5,066 nucleotides of DNA from an uncultured Dyadobacter sp. Its GTDB lineage: Bacteria > Bacteroidota > Bacteroidia > Cytophagales > Spirosomataceae. The position numbers and the translations under genes were made by a program. Where the stretch lies: contig CALGRQ010000536.1 of the NCBI GenBank assembly GCA_937880795.1, positions 1 through 5,066 of the forward strand. Direction: 5' to 3'. This document shows, piece by piece, positions 1 through 5,066 of the stretch (its first letter is position 1; each line of letters begins with the position of its first letter). Below the pieces are notes generated by a model. That model had not been told where the DNA came from, ran no database searches, and worked only from the letters and a program-made list of their open reading frames with translations.

Positions 1-51
1 CGGCGACCACCGAGATCTACACTCTTTCCCTACACGACTCTCTTCCGATCT
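1..51 (+). other. Illumina P5/TruSeq universal adapter (sequencing contamination)
   Basis: These bases match the 3' 51 nt of the Illumina universal (P5 plus read-1 primer) adapter, from CGGCGACCACCGAGATCTAC through to CTCTTCCGATCT. The single mismatch is at base 39, where T replaces the expected G in ACGACGCTC. The adapter ends exactly at its ligation end (GATCT), so the insert begins at base 52. The orientation is what a read-2 read-through of a short insert gives after reverse complementing, and it sits at the window edge, as expected for an untrimmed contig end. It is not biological sequence and should be masked. The match is from memory of the adapter sequence. Confidence 0.97.
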
Positions 52-52
52 G

Positions 53-1990
53 ACTGATGGAGAGTTTTTGGGTACCCAGAGTGGTATGGAAATGAGAACA
101 GCCCTGCATGAAGGAAGAATATATTTTAAAAGAGGAGGAGTTTTTGTTGACCCATTCTTTGTATTTCAGGCGGATGGTTCAAAATACCCTAACACAACTG
201 CCAATGACGCCCTACTCAAAAAATGTGTAAATTCCCCTGATCCTAGTACCGCTAGTCCTAGTTACTTAGGTGCGGTAACACCAGAGGGTATTTATTGTAA
301 CGGGAAATTAATAACTGATAGACTTTTTTTAGGAAGTTATAATGACGGAGGTACACCTGTTGTCTTTACCAACCTTTACGCTCATGTCAACAGCCAACTT
401 GGTATATTAAGAATTACTGCCCATAGGGATGTACCAGGTAATACCAACACTTATAGTGGTTTCAATGGCAGCCTAATGGATCCAATTATTCGTGGAGAAA
501 ATGGAAGTTATGCAAATCCAAGTCTTGGTTTTACAAACATTTCAATTGTAAAGGGTTGCTTTTATGATGACCTCCCCAAATATCCAGAAGCCAATCCAAC
601 GCCTGCTTGTACCACCAACCCAACTATAGGTACCATTTCAAACATTACGCAAACAGGCCTTACTTTCAATTATTCTGGAAGCGGTGTAAGCTCCATCAAA
701 TGGAGAATTAAGCGTTCCGACAACGGTGAAGCTGCATCTGGTACCAGCAGTACCACAAGTACAAACATTACGTATGCAACACTACCTGCTGGTAACTATA
801 CCTTGGAAATTGAAGGAAATAACTGTACTTCACTAACCAATACCAAATCATTTACAGTGACTGCACCTGTTGTAGGGTTACCTAATTGTATCAATGGTCC
901 TGCCATTTCAAACATTTCCTCAATTACACCAAGTACTGCCAATATTACCTTTACGGGTGATAACCTAACTGTATTCTCATGGAGAATTTTAAGTGGAACC
1001 ACGGTTATGGGTTATGGAAAAACTGCCCCATTGAGTTCTAAAACAGCTAGTATTGAATATCCTTATTTGGCAGCAGGGACCTATACTTTTGAAATGACTG
1101 CGGAAGACTGCCGTGGTACTACAAGACCAACAAGAAACTTTACCATTGCCTCAACAACTGATACGAGATCTATTTGTGATCGTGGACCTACATTGGGTAG
1201 CATTCCTAATTCTGGTGAAGAAGCCTTGACATTCCAATTTGATGGCAACGGCGTTTACGCAATCGACTGGAAAATTTTACAAGGAGGTACTGTGATTCGC
1301 CAAAACAGAGTTAGGCCGACAAGCAGTACGCCGACGATTGATTATACAACCCTACCTACCGGAACTTATACGTTACAAATTGCTGGTGGTAGTTGTATAT
1401 CTGCATCAGGAACGACTGCTAAGACTTTTGCGGTAAACACCTCATTGCCTATTTACATCGCCAACTTCAAAGGAAATACAACAACGAGCGGTGTAGAATT
1501 GTCGTGGGAAGTTGTTTCTGAAAAAGATGGCGCAGGATTTGAAATTATCCGTTTCGGTGATCAGGCAAAATCAGAAGAAGTGATTGGAAAGGTGATGCTT
1601 ACTGATCGCCGAGTAGGAACGTATAAGTTCAATGATGAAGCACCTCTACTTGGAACGAACTATTATCAGTTGAGACAAATTGATGTGGACGGTAGCTCAA
1701 CCAAAAGTAAAATCATCTCTGTAACTCCAAGCGTGATTTCTGGGACAGTGGTTGCTCCAAACCCAGCTACCGACTACGTAAACGTTCAGTTTAGTTCTCG
1801 TACAGCCGGTACTGCCGACGTCGCGATATACAATATTTCAGGAATAAAGGTGTCTGGCTCTAAGATTCAGGTAAGTGAAGGGAAAAATAGTCACCGTATC
1901 CAGATTGGAAAACTGGCTATTGGAAACTACATCCTGAAAGTTTCTCATGCAGGAGATTCTTCTAAACTTAGATTTATTAAAGGTCACTAA
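53..1990 (+). CDS. T9SS-exported multidomain surface protein, 5' truncated
   Basis: This is the C-terminal 645 residues of a secreted or cell-surface protein. The frame is open back through the adapter, so the true start and signal peptide are missing. The TTG at 68 is not a credible start, because the frame stays open before it with sensible codons (TDGEF). Numbering from base 68: residues 1-178 are an unrecognised region with three cysteines (C53, C77, C164). Residues 181-456 hold three related beta-rich repeats, each bracketed by two cysteines. Residues about 459-553 resemble the fibronectin-III-like domain often found before sorting domains (VELSW, GFEIIR, NYYQLRQIDVDG). Residues about 556-640 are a type A T9SS C-terminal sorting domain with the APNPATD motif at 563-569, the IYNISGIKV strand and GNYILKV near the end. 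The inferred route is Sec export, then T9SS secretion with cleavage of the sorting domain and release or surface anchoring. The ligand or activity is unknown; no catalytic motif is evident, so an adhesin or structural role is a guess. A hairpin terminator follows the stop by 18 bp. Confidence 0.9.
   Translation, partial: TDGEFLGTQSGMEMRTALHEGRIYFKRGGVFVDPFFVFQADGSKYPNTTANDALLKKCVNSPDPSTASPSYLGAVTPEGIYCNGKLITDRLFLGSYNDGGTPVVFTNLYAHVNSQLGILRITAHRDVPGNTNTYSGFNGSLMDPIIRGENGSYANPSLGFTNISIVKGCFYDDLPKYPEANPTPACTTNPTIGTISNITQTGLTFNYSGSGVSSIKWRIKRSDNGEAASGTSSTTSTNITYATLPAGNYTLEIEGNNCTSLTNTKSFTVTAPVVGLPNCINGPAISNISSITPSTANITFTGDNLTVFSWRILSGTTVMGYGKTAPLSSKTASIEYPYLAAGTYTFEMTAEDCRGTTRPTRNFTIASTTDTRSICDRGPTLGSIPNSGEEALTFQFDGNGVYAIDWKILQGGTVIRQNRVRPTSSTPTIDYTTLPTGTYTLQIAGGSCISASGTTAKTFAVNTSLPIYIANFKGNTTTSGVELSWEVVSEKDGAGFEIIRFGDQAKSEEVIGKVMLTDRRVGTYKFNDEAPLLGTNYYQLRQIDVDGSSTKSKIISVTPSVISGTVVAPNPATDYVNVQFSSRTAGTADVAIYNISGIKVSGSKIQVSEGKNSHRIQIGKLAIGNYILKVSHAGDSSKLRFIKGH
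608..1435 (+). repeat. Three tandem Cys-bracketed protein repeats (about 93-96 aa period)
   Basis: Three diverged coding repeats lie at about 608-859, 887-1147 and 1175-1435. Each starts with a Cys followed within a few residues by a P-x-[IL] or P-A-I motif. Each then has a central W-[RK]-I (W212, W305, W401, numbering from base 68), an L-[PA]-[AT]-G-[NT]-Y-T-[LF]-[EQ] block, and a second Cys 72-74 residues after the first (C181/C253, C274/C348, C370/C443). The alternating hydrophobic pattern suggests an Ig-like or jelly-roll beta sandwich closed by a disulfide between N- and C-terminal strands; this is inference. The DNA is well diverged between copies, so the duplication is old and unlikely to recombine. 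Confidence 0.85.
1733..1987 (+). other. T9SS type A C-terminal sorting domain (protein domain)
   Basis: The last roughly 85 residues of the truncated surface protein have the usual layout of the Por secretion/T9SS type A sorting domain. There is an A-P-N-P-A-T-D turn, then an amphipathic strand (YVNVQFSS), a VAIYNISGIKV strand, a charged stretch, and a final GNYILKVSHAG...LRFIKG strand. In this family the domain directs outer-membrane translocation by the type IX system and is then removed. It is the strongest taxonomic marker in the window, since T9SS is essentially restricted to Bacteroidota and close relatives. Confidence 0.9.
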
Positions 1991-2008
1991 GCCTTAAAAG
2001 CAATAAAG

Positions 2009-2046
2009 AAAAGCCGTATCGAAAACAGATCGATACGGCTTTTTTT
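2009..2046. terminator. Intrinsic terminator, probably bidirectional
   Basis: A perfect 14-bp inverted repeat (2009-2022 pairing with 2030-2043; core AAGCCGTATCGA) encloses a 7-nt loop (AAACAGA). On the + strand the stem runs into seven T residues (2040-2046), a classic intrinsic terminator 18 bp after the stop of the surface-protein gene. Read on the - strand, the stem is followed by TTTTCTTTATT and lies 23 bp beyond the stop of the DinB-like gene. It can therefore serve both convergent genes. Confidence 0.9.
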
Positions 2047-2066
2047 GCCCTCTACTCTTCAATAAG

Positions 2067-2585
2067 TTAAATCATAGGAAAATACCTTTCTTCAATTACC
2101 CGCATGTGGTGAATAGGGTGGCCTACAATCACAAACGCCAAAGCCAATGCGGAGATCTCATTTTGATAAGCAACGCCCGACCGTTGCAACATCTCATTGG
2201 TCATGTTCTTGAATAAGGCAAGGGTTCCCGCTCTCACGATATTGAACTCTTCCATTAAATCGCCAATGGTACGCTGGGCCGTATTGGTATTGGCGGCTAA
2301 CAATTCCTCGTCATACCCCGGCAGAACTGTACTATCCTTTCTCGAAAAGCGTAACGCTCTATAAGCCATAATCCGTTCATTGTCTATCACGTGCTGGATA
2401 ATGTCTTTAATAGTCCATTTTCCCGGCATATAAACCCTATCTCCAACAGCTAGTAGTTTGTCTAAACTCTGAAAAACGTTGTTGGGGCTATATTTATCAA
2501 AAGCTTCCAGAATGTCGACATCGTCCACTAGGTTTATATATCTGTCAAAAAATAAGGGCATTGGAGAAATATCCGAACGTTTCAT
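2067..2585 (-). CDS. DinB-family putative metal-dependent protein (DinB_2/YfiT-like)
   Basis: This 172-residue protein is the usual size for the DinB/YfiT-like four-helix-bundle superfamily. The family signatures are visible: PGKWTIKDIIQHVIDNE (54-70) carries the first metal ligand, H65, and GHPIHHMRVIEERY (155-168) carries the HxxxH pair H156/H160, giving the three-histidine site typical of the family. LPGYDEE (88-94) is also characteristic of this subgroup. Members include divalent-metal-dependent thiol S-transferases such as bacillithiol transferase, but most Bacteroidota members have no assigned reaction, so I give no substrate. The protein is probably cytoplasmic: there is no signal peptide or membrane segment. 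The start at the ATG of 2583-2585 gives full family length. Upstream DNA is AT-rich (AATTAAATTTTT before ATG) with no Shine-Dalgarno, as is normal in Bacteroidota. It is divergent from the DUF819 gene and convergent with the surface-protein gene, so it is probably monocistronic. Confidence 0.9.
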   Translation of the reverse strand: MKRSDISPMPLFFDRYINLVDDVDILEAFDKYSPNNVFQSLDKLLAVGDRVYMPGKWTIKDIIQHVIDNERIMAYRALRFSRKDSTVLPGYDEELLAANTNTAQRTIGDLMEEFNIVRAGTLALFKNMTNEMLQRSGVAYQNEISALALAFVIVGHPIHHMRVIEERYFPMI

Positions 2586-2745
2586 AAAAATTTAATTGGG
2601 GCAATGGTATGATGTTTGGTTTAGAGTTGGTGTACCTTGCCTCTACTGCCAAGTTATCGAAATTAACACTAAAAATTGGCGCATTACTGCCAGAACAGGA
2701 AAAAGGGTACTAATTTTACCCGATTCCTAATTTTAACGTCCTTGT
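2586..2745. promoter_or_regulatory. Divergent intergenic region with presumed promoters for both flanking genes
   Basis: These 160 bp separate the start codons of the DinB-like gene (-) and the DUF819 gene (+), so both promoters must lie here. No full Bacteroidota -33/-7 pair (TTTG / TAnnTTTG) is obvious. The nearest -7-like elements are TAATTTTA at 2728-2735 and an identical copy at 2711-2718 for the + strand, and TAATTTCG (complement of 2658-2665) for the - strand. TACTGCCA occurs twice (2644-2651 and 2685-2692). GGGTA (2705-2709) and TACCC (2717-2721) form a short inverted repeat. All of these are weak and could be chance. Confidence 0.4.
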
Positions 2746-3981
2746 ATGATCAGTAACGATGCCACGGTGTTTGGCCTGCTTCTGGTAATTTTAGCCCTCG
2801 TTTTTTACTCTGCTTCACTTCCTGGTAAAGGCTGGCAACGGTTTTATAGCGTTATTCCTCCGTTACTGCTTTGTTACTTTATTCCGGGCTTACTCAATAC
2901 TTTTGGAATTATCAACGGTGTGACCTCTCAGCTATACCCTGTCGTATCGCGGTTTCTACTACCTGCTTGTCTGGTATTATTTACGATTGGCATGGATTGG
3001 AAATCGTTAACAAAACTTGGCCCTCGTGCGCTTATTGCTATGTTGGTGGGATCAGCCGGCATTATGATTGGTGGGCCAACTGCCCTTTGGCTAGTTAGTA
3101 TTGTGAGCCCTGAAACGGTAGTCGGCAAAGGTTCTGATGCTGTGTGGCGTGGCTTGGCCACAATTGCTGGTAGCTGGATTGGCGGCGGTGCCAATCAAAC
3201 CGCATTGAGAGAGGTTTTTCAACCGTCTGACAAACTTTTCTCACAAATGGTGGCGGTTGACGTTCTTGTTGCCGAATTATGGATGGCTTTCTTGATATAT
3301 GGCGCAGGTGTGTCATCAAAAATTGATAAATGGCTGAAAGCGGATAGTACCGAAATTGATGCCGTAAAGGAGCATATGGATACGGAGAATAAGGTTCATA
3401 CTAAAATTCCGGTGATGCAGGACTATATATTTATGGCTGCGGTGGGTTTTGGAGCAACCGGTATCGCTCATTTTATGGCAGAACGCATCTCTCCTTATTT
3501 ATTAGCCAATTATCCGACCCTTGAAAAATATAGCCTAACTTCCAATTTTTTCTGGGTCATTGGAATTGTTACACTTATCGGCATTATACTTTCTGGAACT
3601 CCGTTGAGAAAGCTGGAATATGTTGGAGCTTCCAAAATGGGATCTGTTTTTTTATATATCCTTATTGCCACCATCGGTATGCAAATGGACCTGGGTGCCG
3701 TTGCCGATAACCCAGGTCTATTCGCGATTGGTATTATATGGATTCTGGTTCATGCGGTTGTCCTGATTGCAGTTTGCCGCTGGCTCCGAATACCCTTTTT
3801 CTTTTTAGCAGTGGGAAGCCAGGCCAATGTCGGTGGTTCAGCTTCGGCATCTGTCGTAGCAGCATCGTTTCATCCATCTTTGGCACCTGTCGGCGTATTG
3901 CTTGCCATATTGGGCTATGCCATTGGTACCTATGGTGGGTATATTACTGCTCTCATGATGCAATGGGTTATTGAGGGTTAG
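2746..3981 (+). CDS. DUF819 family (YjcL-like) polytopic membrane protein
   Basis: This 411-residue integral inner-membrane protein is close to the usual DUF819 length. Roughly ten or eleven hydrophobic segments are visible, for example at about 7-24, 35-55, 68-84, 93-120, 166-189, 226-247, 266-284, 296-315, 324-346 and 377-407, with a polar cytoplasmic-type loop at about 191-222. Two small-residue motifs typical of the family occur: GSWIGGGAN (142-150) and GSQANVGGSASAS (357-369), one in each half. They look like the paired unwound-helix sites of an inverted-repeat secondary transporter, so a transport role is likely but inferred; the substrate is unknown. The ATG at 2746 is the first start after an in-frame TAA at 2734-2736 and gives an N-terminus that leads straight into the first membrane helix. 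No Shine-Dalgarno is present. Its stop codon overlaps that of the convergent exporter gene, and no terminator hairpin is seen between them. Confidence 0.9.
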   Translation: MISNDATVFGLLLVILALVFYSASLPGKGWQRFYSVIPPLLLCYFIPGLLNTFGIINGVTSQLYPVVSRFLLPACLVLFTIGMDWKSLTKLGPRALIAMLVGSAGIMIGGPTALWLVSIVSPETVVGKGSDAVWRGLATIAGSWIGGGANQTALREVFQPSDKLFSQMVAVDVLVAELWMAFLIYGAGVSSKIDKWLKADSTEIDAVKEHMDTENKVHTKIPVMQDYIFMAAVGFGATGIAHFMAERISPYLLANYPTLEKYSLTSNFFWVIGIVTLIGIILSGTPLRKLEYVGASKMGSVFLYILIATIGMQMDLGAVADNPGLFAIGIIWILVHAVVLIAVCRWLRIPFFFLAVGSQANVGGSASASVVAASFHPSLAPVGVLLAILGYAIGTYGGYITALMMQWVIEG

Positions 3982-5066
3982 TGTACAGCGGATGTATCTA
4001 CCTTTCCCTTCCCACTTTTGGTCCAAAGAACAAAGGGGACGCAAATCAGGAACATAACACCCAAATACAAAAACACGTCCATATACGACATAACCATAGC
4101 TTGTTTAGTAACCGTAAAGTCCAGAATTTTGTAACCACTTTTTAGTGCTACATCTGGCGACAAGCCCTTGGCCATAAAACTATGCTGTAATCCATCTACA
4201 CGCTGTTGAACAACAGGGCTATTCACGTCCAGTTTGCTAACAAGATCATTTCTATGTAGCATATTTTGACGTGCAATAAATGTGGTAATCACTGCAACGC
4301 CAAAGGAGCCACCCAGCTGTCGCATCATGCCCGTAAATGCAGCTCCCTCGCCTATTTCCTTCCCTTTCAGTGTTGATAAAGCCAAGGTTGAGATGGGTAC
4401 AAATAATAATCCTAGCCCTACTCCACGAATTAAAAGCATATTAAAAAAGGCATCTTTACCGGTGTCGGGAGTGAGAATTAAATAACCCCAATAGCTATAA
4501 AGAAAGAAGAAGATCATTCCCAGCGCAACCATATATTGCTGTTTGACACCCCTTTGAAGCAACTGACCCACTACAGGCATCATCATTGCGGTAACAATGG
4601 CGGCCGGCACCATTAACATTCCCGATTGTGTGGCAGTCCAACCCAGTGTTGCCTGGGTATACAATGGAATAATAAAAGTAGAGCCATATAAGCCAAACCC
4701 AAGTATAAATGATAATATAGTACCCACGCGAAGATTTCCATTTTTTAAGACCCGCAGGTTCACGATTGGGTTTTTATAGGTCAGTTCTCTCCATATGAAA
4801 AAGAAAAACCCTAAAATGGTGGTACCCGTCAGTAAGGTAATTATTTCATCATTAAACCAATCTTCTTCCTGTCCCTTCTCCAATACATATTGAAGAGATC
4901 CGACCGCAATAGCAAGGAATACGATACCCCAGTAATCTATTTCGCTGGCTGACTTTTTCTCTGAAAACTTGGGACTTCTTACGAATTGTAATGTCAAAAG
5001 TGCTGCGATGATTCCCAGCGGAATATTGATATAAAAAATGTAGGGCCAGCTGTAATTATCAACGAT
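3978..5066 (-). CDS. MFS transporter, DHA2 (EmrB/QacA) family, N-terminus outside window
   Basis: The C-terminal 362 residues of a 14-helix drug:proton antiporter are visible; the frame stays open to the window edge. Numbering from base 5066, residues 1-20 contain SWPYIFYINIPLGI, the DHA2 signature usually written WRWIFYINVPIG at helix 6. D44-Y45-W46-G47 begins helix 7, followed by LEKGQEEDWF (62-71), another subfamily hallmark. Helices follow at about 74-93, 112-136, 148-170, 179-198, 207-230, 252-265 and 328-348, with GEGAAFTGMMRQLGG (239-253) and a long soluble loop (about 266-325) before the last helix, as in EmrB. Family length is about 510-530, so about 150-170 N-terminal residues are missing. 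The apparent TTG start at 4997 is internal to the gene. In this family the protein often works with an HlyD-type adaptor (EmrA) and a TolC-like channel; such genes would be upstream, beyond the window. The substrate cannot be told from sequence. Confidence 0.93.
   Translation of the reverse strand: MVDNYSWPYIFYINIPLGIIAALLTLQFVRSPKFSEKKSASEIDYWGIVFLAIAVGSLQYVLEKGQEEDWFNDEIITLLTGTTILGFFFFIWRELTYKNPIVNLRVLKNGNLRVGTILSFILGFGLYGSTFIIPLYTQATLGWTATQSGMLMVPAAIVTAMMMPVVGQLLQRGVKQQYMVALGMIFFFLYSYWGYLILTPDTGKDAFFNMLLIRGVGLGLLFVPISTLALSTLKGKEIGEGAAFTGMMRQLGGSFGVAVITTFIARQNMLHRNDLVSKLDVNSPVVQQRVDGLQHSFMAKGLSPDVALKSGYKILDFTVTKQAMVMSYMDVFLYLGVMFLICVPFVLWTKSGKGKVDTSAVH

Noticed and set aside
68..70. TTG as the start codon of the surface-protein gene
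   Set aside because: The frame is open upstream to the adapter, there is no signal peptide or ribosome binding site here, and a T9SS cargo needs an N-terminal Sec signal. The gene is truncated instead.
57..95. ATG at 57 as a gene start right after the adapter
   Set aside because: It is in a different frame and reaches a stop (TGA at 93-95) after 12 codons.
796..1002. Antisense open frame within the surface-protein gene
   Set aside because: It lies wholly opposite well-conserved repeat coding sequence and encodes no recognisable protein.
608..1435. DNA-level tandem repeat or recombination hotspot
   Set aside because: The three units are similar in protein but clearly diverged in nucleotide sequence, with no long identical tracts.
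2871..3319. Several open frames of about 74-88 codons on both strands inside the DUF819 gene
   Set aside because: They are fully contained in a confident membrane-protein gene and have low-complexity, non-protein-like composition.
3738..4044. Open frames overlapping the 3' ends of the DUF819 and exporter genes
   Set aside because: Both flanking genes keep their family-typical C-termini here, so these are other-frame shadows.
4282..4779. Two + strand open frames opposite the exporter gene
   Set aside because: They are antisense to conserved exporter helices and show no start context or recognisable product.
4995..4997. TTG at 4997 (- strand) as the start of the exporter
   Set aside because: The frame continues upstream with the DHA2 helix-6 signature, so this codon is an internal leucine.

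Overview
The window looks like the end of a draft assembly contig from a member of the Bacteroidota, most likely order Cytophagales (inference). The evidence is a surface protein with a type IX secretion (T9SS) C-terminal sorting domain, moderate-to-low GC, no clear Shine-Dalgarno sequences at the visible starts, and protein sequences of Bacteroidota style (DinB-like protein, DUF819 membrane protein, DHA2-type MFS exporter). I cannot name the genus.

Layout. Bases 1-51 are not genomic: they match the Illumina P5/TruSeq universal adapter at 50 of 51 positions and point into the contig. Genomic sequence starts at about 52, inside a large gene truncated at its 5' end (53-1990, +). It encodes a secreted multidomain protein: an unrecognised N-terminal region, three cysteine-bracketed beta-rich repeats of about 93-96 residues, a fibronectin-III-like domain and a T9SS sorting domain. 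A strong, probably bidirectional hairpin terminator (2009-2046) separates it from a convergent DinB-family gene (2067-2585, -). A 160-bp divergent intergenic region (2586-2745) must hold the promoters of the DinB gene and of a DUF819 (YjcL-like) membrane protein gene (2746-3981, +). That gene meets a DHA2-family MFS drug exporter gene (3978 to beyond 5066, -) tail to tail, with the two stop codons physically overlapping. The exporter's N-terminal part lies outside the window.

Functional logic. No two adjacent genes are co-directional, so the window contains no operon. The only regulatory coupling the layout suggests is the shared divergent region between the DinB-like gene and the DUF819 gene, and possible antisense interference at the overlapping 3' ends of the DUF819 and exporter genes. 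I find no tRNA, rRNA, CRISPR array, insertion sequence or phage gene. I see no convincing new multi-gene system. The most notable points are the adapter contamination, the cysteine-bracketed repeat protein with an unassigned N-terminal domain, and the overlapping stops.
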